Shown here piece after piece: positions 17,006 to 27,080 of a stretch of 64,000 nt of DNA (position 1 is the stretch's first letter; each line of letters starts with the position of its first letter). Made by a program: the position numbers and the translations under genes. Where the stretch lies: contig JAEUIT010000086.1 of NCBI GenBank assembly GCA_016795035.1, positions 180,023 to 244,022 on the forward strand, written 5' to 3'. The notes under the pieces were generated by a model. The model worked only from the letters and a program-made list of their open reading frames with translations. It ran no database searches and was not told where the DNA came from. The stretch is from Phycisphaerae bacterium (GTDB lineage: Bacteria; Planctomycetota; Phycisphaerae; Phycisphaerales; SM1A02).

Positions 17006-18052
17006 ATGAATAGCGCGACGGAAACCTCCGATCCCCCGCGTCCGACGCATGATGCTCATGCGCCGACGCCATCGGCGGACGAAGGCACTGCGCGGCGCGG
17101 GCTCGTCCACATCGCGATGGAGTTGACGAAGGCGCGGCTCAACGCGCTCGTCCTCGTCACGACCGCCGTCGGCTACTTGCTCGCGACGACCCGCGACATC
17201 GACGCTCCGCGCTTCCTCTGGACGATGCTCGGAACCGCGCTCGCGGCCGCAAGCGCGGCGATGCTCAACCAGCTCTGGGAAACGCGGCGCGACGCGCTCA
17301 TGCACCGCACGCGCGAACGGCCGCTGCCGGCCGGCCTGATCGGACGCATCCCCGTCCTCATCGCGGGCGTGCTGGCGGCGTACGCGGGCGTGTCGGTGCT
17401 GGGGATCTTCGTCAACCTCGTGACCGCGGGGCTCGCCTTCCTCAACGTGCTCGTGTACGTCCTCGTGTACACGCCGCTCAAGCCGCGCACGACGCTCAAC
17501 ACGCTGGTCGGCGGCGTGTGCGGCGCGATCCCGCCCATGATGGGCTGGACCGCCGTGACCGGGAACGTCGGCGTCGGCGCGTGGGTGCTCGGCGCGATCC
17601 TCTTCGTGTGGCAGCTTCCGCACTTCTTCGCGCTCGCGTGGATGTATCGCGAGGACTATCGGCGCGGCGGCATGTTCATGTTGCCGGTCGTCGATCCGCA
17701 CGGCGAAGTGACCGCACGCACGATCGTGATCACCTCGGTCATGCTCGCGCCGCTCGGGCTCGCGGTGCTCGCGACCGGCCTCTCGGGCAGCATCGCGGCG
17801 GGCATCAACATCGTGCTCGCGCTGTGGATGGCTTGGCTCGGCCTGCGCTTCTACTTCGACCGCTCGAACGCGAACGCGCGGCGCGTGTTCCTCGCAAGCA
17901 TCGCCTACCTCCCGATCGCGCTCGGCGCGATGGTGCTCGACCGATTCCGCGTGCTCGAGGCCGAAGATCTTCGCGTGGGTCGCACGCTCGTGATCGATCC
18001 CGCAATCCTTGGCCCCACGCCTCCGACGCCCCCGCAAGGGCCGGGGTCGTGA
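17006..18052 (+). CDS. ctaB: Protoheme IX farnesyltransferase (heme O synthase)
   Basis: A 348-residue UbiA-family membrane enzyme with about nine spans. The prenyl-diphosphate site is seen as LNQLWETRRDALMHRTRERPLPAG (residues about 88-111, the N-x(3)-E/D-x(3)-D and R-T-x-x-R-P-L motif of CtaB/CyoE). The second loop reads WQLPHFFALAWMYREDYRRGG (about 210-230). It adds the farnesyl chain to heme B, giving heme O, the substrate of the divergent ctaA product. The stop overlaps the GTG start of the DUF3179 gene. Confidence 0.96.
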   Translation: MNSATETSDPPRPTHDAHAPTPSADEGTARRGLVHIAMELTKARLNALVLVTTAVGYLLATTRDIDAPRFLWTMLGTALAAASAAMLNQLWETRRDALMHRTRERPLPAGLIGRIPVLIAGVLAAYAGVSVLGIFVNLVTAGLAFLNVLVYVLVYTPLKPRTTLNTLVGGVCGAIPPMMGWTAVTGNVGVGAWVLGAILFVWQLPHFFALAWMYREDYRRGGMFMLPVVDPHGEVTARTIVITSVMLAPLGLAVLATGLSGSIAAGINIVLALWMAWLGLRFYFDRSNANARRVFLASIAYLPIALGAMVLDRFRVLEAEDLRVGRTLVIDPAILGPTPPTPPQGPGS

Positions 18053-19119
18053 CCGACGCGGCACCGGCGGATCGCCGCCTCACGATGGCGGCGGGCGGCT
18101 GGGTCATCCTCGTGACCGCCGCGCTCTGCGCCGCGCTTCTCGTGTGGGCATTCGCCGGGATCATCGTCGGCCATCGGCCGAAGGGCGGAAGCACGATCGA
18201 GTCGTACGGGTTCGATCTCTCGCGGACCACGGTGCCGACCTCGGAGCTCACGCCCACCGGCGAGACGCGCGACTTCCTCCGCGCTCTCGACGTTGCAGCG
18301 GCGATGCCCGCGAGCGAGATGCTCGAGTTCAACCGCACGCATCGCAAGCGCTACGTCGTGAGCGACGATCGCGTGATCGTCGTCACCGTCGGCGAGGAGA
18401 CCCGCGCGTATCCCATCTCGGTCGTCGAAGCGCACGAGATCGTGCACGACACGCTCGGCGGCGTTCCGATCGCCGTCACGTACAGCCCGTTCTGCGACGC
18501 AGTCTCGGTCTTCGATCGCCGATTCGGCGACTCCACGTTGCACTTCGGCGTGAGCGGGATCGTGCGCGACGCCAACACCGTCCTCTACAGCGTTGCAGCC
18601 GACGGCCGCGAGTCGCTGTGGCAGCAGCTCGACGGCCGCGCGCTCTCCGGCGACGCCGCCGCGGGGAACGCCACGCTCACCCGCATCCCCGCGGTCTTCA
18701 TCACGACTTGGGCCGACTACCTCGGCGCCTTCCCGAACGGATCGGTGATGGTGCGCGACGAGAAGAACGTGCGGCTTTACCAGAACATCTCGTACGAGCG
18801 CGCGCACGAGTCGCCGACGATCGAGTTCCCCGTGCGGAACGTCCCGCCGCAGGGACCGAACGGGCTCACGCCGAAGTCCCCGATTCTCGTCCTGCAACGC
18901 GGAGACGCGCGTCGCGCGGTCGCGATCGAGACGCTCCGGGCCCGCGGCACCGAACGGACGACCGTCGATCTCGGCGACGGCAGGGCACCGGTCACGATCG
19001 TCCTTCCGAAGCGGCCGGGAACGGCACGCGTCCTCACGGACGACGTCACGGTGCTCCCGACCTTCTGGTTCGCGGCGCACTCGCTCCTCGGCATCGACGA
19101 CGTCGTCACGACCGACTGA
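18049..19119 (+). CDS. DUF3179 family membrane-anchored protein
   Basis: A 356-residue protein with one N-terminal membrane span (about residues 15-38, VILVTAALCAALLVWAFAGIIVG). The DUF3179 domain spans residues about 95-340: YPISVVEAHEIVHDTLGGVPIAVTYSPFCDAVSVFDRR is the family signature, with PFC in place of the more usual PLC. The domain is periplasmic by topology. Function is unknown in the family. The GTG start at 18049 overlaps the ctaB stop (GTGA), so it is co-translated with ctaB and may have a role near heme or copper assembly, which is inference only. Confidence 0.85.
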   Translation: MTDAAPADRRLTMAAGGWVILVTAALCAALLVWAFAGIIVGHRPKGGSTIESYGFDLSRTTVPTSELTPTGETRDFLRALDVAAAMPASEMLEFNRTHRKRYVVSDDRVIVVTVGEETRAYPISVVEAHEIVHDTLGGVPIAVTYSPFCDAVSVFDRRFGDSTLHFGVSGIVRDANTVLYSVAADGRESLWQQLDGRALSGDAAAGNATLTRIPAVFITTWADYLGAFPNGSVMVRDEKNVRLYQNISYERAHESPTIEFPVRNVPPQGPNGLTPKSPILVLQRGDARRAVAIETLRARGTERTTVDLGDGRAPVTIVLPKRPGTARVLTDDVTVLPTFWFAAHSLLGIDDVVTTD

Positions 19120-19248
19120 CGCGGCTGTAGCGGTCGTGCGGGGTCGCGGTTCCGACGGCGACCGAAGCGTCGCCAGCGGACGGCCGATCAACCGTGCGGA
19201 GACCGCAGGCAGGCCGTCGGCCACGTCACGCGCCGGGGGGAGGGAACG

Positions 19249-20634
19249 ATGGACCGATCCGCGATCCTGCATCGCCGGAGACTCGCAAGCCTCGTCATCG
19301 CGGTGGCGCTCGCCGCCACGATCGTCGGGTACGGCTTCGGGCAATCCTGTCCGAAGCCCGGCTCGTGCCTCACGGCCCACCAGAATCCCGGCTGCGAGAA
19401 CACCGACTGCTGCATGCTCGTGTGTAGCGCCGATCCCTTCTGCTGCCAGGCGTCGTGGGACAGCATGTGCGCCGACGAAGGCTGGGCGTGGTGCGCCGCA
19501 AGCTGCGGCGGCCCGCTCTCCGGCGACTGTCTCAGCGCGCACGAGGATCCGGCCTGCTACGAGCCGACCTGCTGCGACACCGTGTGCCAGAGCGACGCCT
19601 TCTGCTGCGAACAGATGTGGGACGACGTCTGCGTCGACGAGGCGTTTCAGCTCTGCGTCTACGTCTGCGGCGGCCCGCTCGCGGGCGATTGCCTCAACGC
19701 GCACGCCGATCCCTTCTGCTGGGAGGAGTCGTGCTGCAACGTGGTGTGTGACGCGGACCCCTACTGCTGCAACACCGAATGGGACCAGACGTGCGCCGAC
19801 GAGGCGTTCGACTTCTGCACCGCGTGCGGCTCGCCGTCGGCGGGCTCGTGCTACGCCTCGCACGGCCCGAACTGCTCCGACGAAGTCTGCTGCAACGCCG
19901 TGTGCACGCTCGACTCCTATTGCTGCCTCGTCGCGTGGGACGGCTACTGCGTCGACGGCGCGCAGGCGATCTGCGCGCCGTGCGGCGCGAGCGGCGCGCT
20001 CTCGTGCTTCGCGCCGCACGGGCCCGGCTGCGACGAGGTCGTCTGCTGCACCACGATCTGCGCGGTCGATCCCTTCTGCTGCACGACCGCGTGGGACACG
20101 ACCTGCGTCGCGACCGCGACCGACGTGTGCGGCGGCTGCGGCAACCCGGCCGCGGGCTCGTGCCTCACGGAACACGACACGCCCTTCTGCGAGGAGCCGA
20201 ACTGCTGCGCGGCCGTCTGCATCGAGGACGACTACTGCTGCACCGCCGAGTGGGACGCGATCTGCGCAATCGAGGCCGCGGAGATCTGCGGCGGCTGCGG
20301 CGCGGCGGAAGCTCCGTCGTGCCTCTTCGCGCACGCCTCGAGCGGATGCGACGACCTCGACTGCTGCGCGCTCATCTGCGGGCTCGACGCATTCTGCTGC
20401 GAGGTCGCGTGGGACGCGGTGTGCGTCGACGCCGCCATCGGCGAGTGCGCGCTGCCCCCCTGCTACGGCGTGTGCGACGGCGACCTCGACGCGAACGGCG
20501 TCGTCGATGCCGCGGACATCGCGCTCGTGCTCGGTTCCTGGGGCTCGTCGCAATGCGGCGACATCGACCGCAACGGCATCGTCAACGGCGGCGATCTCGC
20601 GGCGCTTCTCGGCAACTGGGGTGCGTGCGACTGA
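19249..20634 (+). CDS. Exported cysteine-rich seven-repeat protein with dockerin-like tail
   Basis: A 461-residue protein with a signal peptide (LASLVIAVALAATIVGYGFG). Seven tandem repeats of about 48-55 residues follow (about residues 35-405). Each has the pattern SC-L-x-AH-x-P-x-C-x4-CC-x3-[VI]C-x2-D-x-[FY]CC-x3-WD-x2-C, with ten cysteines per repeat; about 74 of 461 residues are Cys. The end carries two dockerin-like repeats (DLDANGVVDAADIALVLGSWG, DIDRNGIVNGGD). I do not know a named family for the repeat. Five internal disulfides per repeat after export are likely. A signal-like start with a purine-rich site (GGGGGGAGGG) supports ATG 19249. Confidence 0.85.
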   Translation: MDRSAILHRRRLASLVIAVALAATIVGYGFGQSCPKPGSCLTAHQNPGCENTDCCMLVCSADPFCCQASWDSMCADEGWAWCAASCGGPLSGDCLSAHEDPACYEPTCCDTVCQSDAFCCEQMWDDVCVDEAFQLCVYVCGGPLAGDCLNAHADPFCWEESCCNVVCDADPYCCNTEWDQTCADEAFDFCTACGSPSAGSCYASHGPNCSDEVCCNAVCTLDSYCCLVAWDGYCVDGAQAICAPCGASGALSCFAPHGPGCDEVVCCTTICAVDPFCCTTAWDTTCVATATDVCGGCGNPAAGSCLTEHDTPFCEEPNCCAAVCIEDDYCCTAEWDAICAIEAAEICGGCGAAEAPSCLFAHASSGCDDLDCCALICGLDAFCCEVAWDAVCVDAAIGECALPPCYGVCDGDLDANGVVDAADIALVLGSWGSSQCGDIDRNGIVNGGDLAALLGNWGACD

Positions 20635-20649
20635 GTCGCCGCGCGGCGC

Positions 20650-21261
20650 TCACCAGCGCTGCGAACCCCACCAGAGCGTCGCGTAGAGCGCAAGCCACAC
20701 GATGTCGAGGAAGTGCCAGTACATCGCGCAGTACGCGACGCCGTCGTCGCGGCCCGGGCCATAGCGCCCGCCGGCTGCCCGCGCGGTCACGACGGCCATC
20801 GGGATGATGCCGCCGATCACGTGGGCGGCGTGCAACGCGGTGAGGACGTAGAACGTCCACGCGTAGAGGTCTTCGGTCACGATCATGTTCGCCCGCGCGG
20901 CCTCGGACCACGCGAGCATTTGCGTGGCGACGAACGCGAACGCGCAGGCGAGCGTGACGCCCATCCACGCGGCGGTCGATCGTTCGCCGCGCCGCGCCGC
21001 CACGCGGGCGACGTGCATCGTGGCGTCCGAGATGATGAGGATCAGCGTCGAGAAGAGAAGCGCCTTCGGCAAGGGCGGCGCGTCGGGCGGCGGCCAGTGC
21101 CCGTCATTCATCGGTCCGACGCGCACGATCACGAACGCGAGGATCGTCGCGATGAAGATGATCGCGAGCGTCAGGATGAAGAGCCACATGCCAAGACGGC
21201 CCGCCTGTCGGCGGGCCGTCTCGTCTGCGAATATCGATGGCTTGTTGCCTCGGAAGAACAC
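20650..21261 (-). CDS. Second cytochrome c oxidase subunit III-like protein
   Basis: A 203-residue protein with five predicted spans, beginning with the subunit III hallmark RLGMWLFILTLAIIFIATILA. Central segments are LLFSTLILIISDATMHVARVAARRG and LTALHAAHVIGGIIPMAVV, and it ends with AMYWHFLDIVWLALYATLWW. It lies last in the respiratory operon, nine bases after coxD. The chosen start is GTG at 21261; an ATG at 21189 (MWLF) would remove the N-terminal amphipathic part. It duplicates the subunit III gene at 21719-22708 but lacks that gene's long loop. Its stop meets the convergent Cys-repeat gene with only 15 bases between. Confidence 0.85.
   Translation of the reverse strand: MFFRGNKPSIFADETARRQAGRLGMWLFILTLAIIFIATILAFVIVRVGPMNDGHWPPPDAPPLPKALLFSTLILIISDATMHVARVAARRGERSTAAWMGVTLACAFAFVATQMLAWSEAARANMIVTEDLYAWTFYVLTALHAAHVIGGIIPMAVVTARAAGGRYGPGRDDGVAYCAMYWHFLDIVWLALYATLWWGSQRW
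21194..21221 (-). promoter_or_regulatory. Perfect 12-bp hairpin near the start of the second subunit III gene
   Basis: AGACGGCCCGCC (21194-21205) and its exact complement (21210-21221) enclose a 4-base loop. It lies within the first 25 codons if the gene starts at GTG 21261, or directly before the start if translation begins at ATG 21189. It could slow ribosomes or act as an attenuator. Confidence 0.35.
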
Positions 21262-21270
21262 GGTCCGCCG

Positions 21271-21690
21271 TTACTGCGGCTTGTTCTTGGCGATCGGCGC
21301 GGTCGGCGCCTCCGCGTCGAGCACCGCCTGCACGCCCGTCGGGTTGCCGCCGCGGATCGTCTTCCGCAGCTGTCCGACGTCCATCAGGCAGAAGAGCATG
21401 AGGAGGAGGACGAAGAGGATCGAGCCAAAGAACATCAGCTGGTTGAACGGCTTGTCCCAGCGAAGGTGCATGAAGTAGAGGCACACGAGCGTCGCCTTGA
21501 AGGCGGCGATCGCAAGCGCGATGACGATGTTGAGTTCGCCGAGATCGACCTCGACGACGGCGACGGTCACCACCGTGAGGAGGATGAGCCCGAGGCCGGT
21601 GCCGATGAGCGTCGACATCGGAACGAGGTGACCCACGAGCGGCTGCTCGCCGTGACCGTGCGACGAATGGGAATGCGAAGGTGAGGACAT
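21271..21690 (-). CDS. coxD: Cytochrome c oxidase subunit IV (caa3 type)
   Basis: A 139-residue protein with a His-rich N-terminus (SHSHSSHGHGEQP), then three membrane spans: LIGTGLGLILLTVVTVAVVEV, VIALAIAAFKATLVCLYFMHL and FFGSILFVLLLMLFCLMDVG. KATLVCLYFMHLRW is the typical prokaryotic COX4 motif. It belongs to the caa3 oxidase encoded just upstream. ATG 21690 is chosen over an upstream TTG. Confidence 0.92.
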   Translation of the reverse strand: MSSPSHSHSSHGHGEQPLVGHLVPMSTLIGTGLGLILLTVVTVAVVEVDLGELNIVIALAIAAFKATLVCLYFMHLRWDKPFNQLMFFGSILFVLLLMLFCLMDVGQLRKTIRGGNPTGVQAVLDAEAPTAPIAKNKPQ

Positions 21691-21718
21691 GGAGGGTTCT
21701 CCCAAACTGCCGGTGCGG

Positions 21719-22708
21719 TCAGTGGATCAGGTAGAAGAGCGGGAAGAGGAAGATCCAGATCAAGTCGACGATGTGCCAGTAGAGGCCGCCGAGGTCGACC
21801 GGCGTGTAGTAGTTGCTGTTGAAGCGGCCCTTCGCGGCGCCGTACATCAGCCAGCCGATCAGGAACATGCCGATGATGACGTGGATGCCGTGCAGGCCGG
21901 TCATCGCGAAGTAGATGCCGAAGAAGCGGTGCGTGTTGAGCGGCATCTCGGGATCGGTCAGGTGGACCTTCTCCTCGTGCGCCGCTTCGGCGACTTCGGC
22001 CTGGTGCTGCGTTTCATCGCCTTCGCCGACGAGCGACACGCCGGGCGTGCCCGCCGGGAGCGGCTTGATCGTCGACGACTCGACCGGCGGAAGCTTGAAG
22101 AGAGGCGGCGAGTTCGACGCGAGACCGGGGTTCGTGCCGAGCACCGGGTGCTCGGTCATGACTGCGTTCGGGCTGCTCGGCGTCGCCGTCGCGGCGTGCG
22201 CGTCGGCGGCCGCGTGCCCACCCGCATGCCCGTCACCATGTTCGACGGGCTTGTAGAAGCCGGGACCCCACACGAGGTTCGCGTGGATCTTGTGGGTGTA
22301 CTCGAAGTACTTGATGACCAAGAAGCCGCACGCGCCGAGGAACGTGAGGAAGAGGCAGAAGACGAGAGGCCCCTGCTTACTTCGCTGCGCGAAGTGCACG
22401 GCCATGGCCATCGTCATCGAGCTCAAGATCAGGACGCAGGTGTTGATGCCACCCATTGTGGTGTCGAGGTAGTGGCTCGCGTACTTGAACACCTCGGGGC
22501 TCTCGGCGCGCATGATCGCGTAGAGGGCGAAGAGCGCGCCGAAGAAGAGGATTTCGGTCGCGAGGAACACCCACATGCCGAGCTTGCCGCTGTCGAACTG
22601 CTGTGCAGGCGATTCGAAGTGGTGTGCCAGGAACGGGTATTCGCTGTGCGCATGGTGTCCGTGGTCGGCATCACCATGCGAATGGGCGTGAGAGTCAATC
22701 GCGGTCAC
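21719..22708 (-). CDS. coxC: Cytochrome c oxidase subunit III with long hydrophilic insertion
   Basis: A 329-residue protein. Residues about 38-140 hold the first three spans (SGKLGMWVFLATEILFFGAL ... SSMTMAMAVHFAQR ... VIKYFEYTHK), and residues about 250-329 hold the last two (HRFFGIYFAMTGLHGIHVIIGM and LYWHIVDLIWIFLFPLFYLIH). Between them is an insert of about 95 residues, Pro/Ala/His-rich, that ordinary subunit III lacks. The N-terminus is also His-rich (HAHSHGDADHGHHAH). Subunit III stabilises proton uptake in the oxidase. The start is GTG. Confidence 0.93.
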   Translation of the reverse strand: MTAIDSHAHSHGDADHGHHAHSEYPFLAHHFESPAQQFDSGKLGMWVFLATEILFFGALFALYAIMRAESPEVFKYASHYLDTTMGGINTCVLILSSMTMAMAVHFAQRSKQGPLVFCLFLTFLGACGFLVIKYFEYTHKIHANLVWGPGFYKPVEHGDGHAGGHAAADAHAATATPSSPNAVMTEHPVLGTNPGLASNSPPLFKLPPVESSTIKPLPAGTPGVSLVGEGDETQHQAEVAEAAHEEKVHLTDPEMPLNTHRFFGIYFAMTGLHGIHVIIGMFLIGWLMYGAAKGRFNSNYYTPVDLGGLYWHIVDLIWIFLFPLFYLIH

Positions 22709-22787
22709 GAGTCGTGCTCCGATGTCGAGCGGAAGGAGCGATCCCCGAAGGAAGGGGGCGTTCCCGGCAACGTGGAAGTGGACGGGG

Positions 22788-24509
<1,722 letters not shown>

Positions 24510-24568
24510 AAGGTCGCCTGTCGCTGTGGCGCGTAAGTACGTAGTGCAGGTCGGTTACTTCAGGTCCG

Positions 24569-25741
24569 CTACTTGGCCGCGTTGGCGGTCTTCTTCGGGT
24601 CCGCCGTCTGTTGTGGAAGCGGCGGGATCGGCTTCAGGTAATTGCCCTTCGCGTCGAACTCGTCGAGGCGCTTCATGAAGTCGATGAGGGCTTGAATCCC
24701 CACGTCCGAAATCTGGCCCTTGAACGTCGGCATCGCGTTGCCGAAGGGGGCGACGAGGTGCTTGCCGGGATTGAGGATCGAGTCGCTGATGTAGGCTTCC
24801 GGCGTCTCGTACTCCTTGCCCGGTCCGATGTAATCCTTGAGCGTCGTGCCGTCGCCGAACTTCGTGAGGCCCTTCTCCGTGCGCTCCCAGATCGCGGGAA
24901 GGCCGTCATGGGCACCCCACGACGGGCCGGTGCTGGGCGTGCCATCAAGCGTGTGGCAGCTGATGCAACGCTTGTAGAGTTTCGGGGCAACGCGGAAGTA
25001 GCGTTCGTCGACCGGCGAACGTTGGTCAGCGGTTCGCTGGTACTCCGCCCACTCATCGAACTCCGCTTGGTTCAGCACATAGACCTTGCGGTTCATGTTC
25101 GAGTGGTCCTTGCCGCAGTACTCGGTGCAGAAGAGGTGGTGCGCCTTCCGCGCGTCCATTCCCGTCGGCTCGGGGGCGTTGAACCAGAGCGTCGTGTAGC
25201 GGCCCGGAACGACGTCCTTCTTCACGCGGAAGTCCGGCACGAAGAGGCTGTGCAGCACGTCTTCCGAACGCATCACCAGCTTCACCGGCTTGTCGGCGGG
25301 AACGATGAGGTCGTCCGACACCACACCGTTCGGGTACTTGAAGCTCCACGACCACTGCTGCGCCGTGACGTCGATCTGGTACGAGTTGAGCGGCGGCGTC
25401 GACGCCGAGAGGAATCCCTTGAAGCCGAAGTAGAAGAGGAGGATCGAGAGGAGAAGCGGGATGATCGTCCACGTGACTTCGAGCGCCGTGTGGTGCGTCG
25501 GCCCTTCCGCGTGGATCTCGCGGCCACGCTGGCGATACTTCACGACGAAGATCACCATGAGCGCAACGATGAGCGCGAAGAAGAAGTAGCCGAGGTACGT
25601 GATGAAGTAGAACGTCGCGTCGATGTTCTCGGCATTGACGGACGACGCCTGCGGCAGCCAGAAACCGCCGGTGAGCTCGCGCGGTGCGGGAGGCGGAGCC
25701 GTGGCGATCGTCGGGACAATCGTGGAGAAGAAGGCGTTCAT
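24569..25741 (-). CDS. coxB: Cytochrome c oxidase subunit II fused to cytochrome c (caa3)
   Basis: A 390-residue protein with two N-terminal spans (about residues 42-68 and 88-112). The cupredoxin domain has the CuA motif CTEYCGKDHSNM (about 204-215), with an upstream His in DVLHSLFVPDF. A C-terminal cytochrome c domain follows with CISCH (about 258-262) and a late Met ligand in GNAMPTFKGQ. The fused cytochrome accepts electrons, from ACIII or a soluble carrier, and passes them to CuA. The C-terminal tail is Pro/Lys-rich. Confidence 0.96.
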   Translation of the reverse strand: MNAFFSTIVPTIATAPPPAPRELTGGFWLPQASSVNAENIDATFYFITYLGYFFFALIVALMVIFVVKYRQRGREIHAEGPTHHTALEVTWTIIPLLLSILLFYFGFKGFLSASTPPLNSYQIDVTAQQWSWSFKYPNGVVSDDLIVPADKPVKLVMRSEDVLHSLFVPDFRVKKDVVPGRYTTLWFNAPEPTGMDARKAHHLFCTEYCGKDHSNMNRKVYVLNQAEFDEWAEYQRTADQRSPVDERYFRVAPKLYKRCISCHTLDGTPSTGPSWGAHDGLPAIWERTEKGLTKFGDGTTLKDYIGPGKEYETPEAYISDSILNPGKHLVAPFGNAMPTFKGQISDVGIQALIDFMKRLDEFDAKGNYLKPIPPLPQQTADPKKTANAAK

Positions 25742-25796
25742 CGGGTATCCGGTTCGCGTCTCGATGCGCTCAGCACGTCAACGCAGGTTGGGGCTC

Positions 25797-26648
25797 TCAG
25801 GAATTCGTGTGGGCCGAAGCCGACCCGGCAAGACGACGGCGTCGAACGTCCTGACGCCAGAGGATGAAGACACCGCCCGCAAGCGCGACGAGCGTGACCG
25901 CACCGCCGAGCTGCATGAGCCGGGATGCGAACAGCACGTAGCCAGTGCCGGGCGAATAAACGTGGCACCAGAGGATGAAGCGATCGAGCGTCGAGCCGAT
26001 CTTTCCTTCCGACGCCTCGAGGAGTGCGAGACGAAGATTCTTCGGCTCGAACGCGCTGCCGTAGAGGTAGCGCGAGATGCGACCGTCGGGGGTGATGATG
26101 AAGAGCGCCGCCGCGTGGGCGTACTCGCCGTTCGGTTGAAGCTCGAACTTGAAGCCGACGGCGTCGGCGACTCGCTTACTTTCCTCCGCCGCGCCGACGA
26201 GGAAGTGCATGCCGTTCACGGCGCCGGCACGGTCGTACTCGATGACGTACTGATCACGCTTCGCCTTCGCGAGCCCGTGCGGCTCGTTCGGGTTGATGCT
26301 GATCGAGACGATGTCGAACTCCTTGCCCGCGGAGAAGTCGATCTCCTTGAGCCCGTCGACCGCGCCGTTCAAGACGAGGTTGCAGAGCATCGGGCAGCGC
26401 AGGTAGCCGAGTTGGAGGATCAGCGGGCGACCGGCCTTGAGGAAGTCGCCAAGGCGGACCTGGTTGCCGTCCTCGTCGGTGAAGGTCGCGTCCTGCGGAA
26501 TCGTGCCGTTCAAGTGCTCGATGATGTCGACGTTCCGAAGTTCCGGAGGCGTCTCGTTCACCGTCTGCGCGGCCGCGCGCTGATCGCACACGCTCGCGGC
26601 GAGCGATACAGCTGCAACGCCGAGAATGGATGCGAATCGCGTCGTCAC
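25797..26648 (-). CDS. SCO1/SenC-type copper chaperone
   Basis: A 283-residue protein with an N-terminal signal/anchor and thioredoxin-like SCO domain. The copper-binding CPMLC motif is at residues 85-89 (LQLGYLRCPMLCNLV); the third ligand is probably the His of EYAHAAALFI (about 178). A C-terminal transmembrane helix (about 240-262) is an uncommon addition, shared by SCO proteins of ACIII-caa3 operons. It should insert copper into the CuA site of the adjacent CoxB. The GTG start overlaps the preceding stop (GTGA). Confidence 0.92.
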   Translation of the reverse strand: MTTRFASILGVAAVSLAASVCDQRAAAQTVNETPPELRNVDIIEHLNGTIPQDATFTDEDGNQVRLGDFLKAGRPLILQLGYLRCPMLCNLVLNGAVDGLKEIDFSAGKEFDIVSISINPNEPHGLAKAKRDQYVIEYDRAGAVNGMHFLVGAAEESKRVADAVGFKFELQPNGEYAHAAALFIITPDGRISRYLYGSAFEPKNLRLALLEASEGKIGSTLDRFILWCHVYSPGTGYVLFASRLMQLGGAVTLVALAGGVFILWRQDVRRRRLAGSASAHTNS

Positions 26649-27025
26649 TTGGCCGCTCCTCCCGCCGGCGTCGCCGGCTTCACGGTCGAGAGCTCGACCG
26701 CGATGGCGCGCATGGCGCCGTTGATCGGAATGCGGATCCGCTCGACGGGCTTGCCGTCAGGGCCGGGCACCTCGATCCGGGCGTAGTCGGCCAGGAGCTG
26801 CTTCTGCTCCGCACGCATCTGTTCGAGCGGCACGACGCGTTCGTCGATCACGCGGAGATCGGTCTCGCGGTTACTGGCCGCGAAGTAGATGACCGAGATC
26901 GCCAACACCAAGGCAGCGAAGACGACGCTGCCAGCCAACGTGACGAACCACGTCGAGCCCCCTTCGGGGTCGTCGATCTGGACGTCCGTCGTGACATCGG
27001 TTTGGGAGTGGGAGGCGTGCGCCAT
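26645..27025 (-). CDS. Small single-span protein of the ACIII-caa3 operon
   Basis: A 126-residue protein. Cytoplasmic N-terminus (MAHASHSQTDVTTDVQ), one membrane helix (residues about 29-49, LAGSVVFAALVLAISVIYFAA) and a periplasmic domain with a short helix (RVVPLEQMRAEQKQLLADYARIE). Its position between actF and sco and its coupling to sco suggest a subunit or assembly factor of ACIII or of the oxidase. Similar small proteins occur at this site in other ACIII operons, but I cannot assign a named subunit. Confidence 0.72.
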   Translation of the reverse strand: MAHASHSQTDVTTDVQIDDPEGGSTWFVTLAGSVVFAALVLAISVIYFAASNRETDLRVIDERVVPLEQMRAEQKQLLADYARIEVPGPDGKPVERIRIPINGAMRAIAVELSTVKPATPAGGAAK

Positions 27026-27080
27026 GGCAGTGCTTTCCGTGAAGGCCGCGTCGATCCGCGGCCAGAAGTTCTAGGCAGGA

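Noticed and set aside
17905..20553. A very long minus-strand frame of 882 codons across the DUF3179 and Cys-repeat genes.
   Set aside because: It is the antisense shadow of two well-supported plus-strand genes; its translation is Arg/Ala-rich with no domain. High GC makes such frames common.
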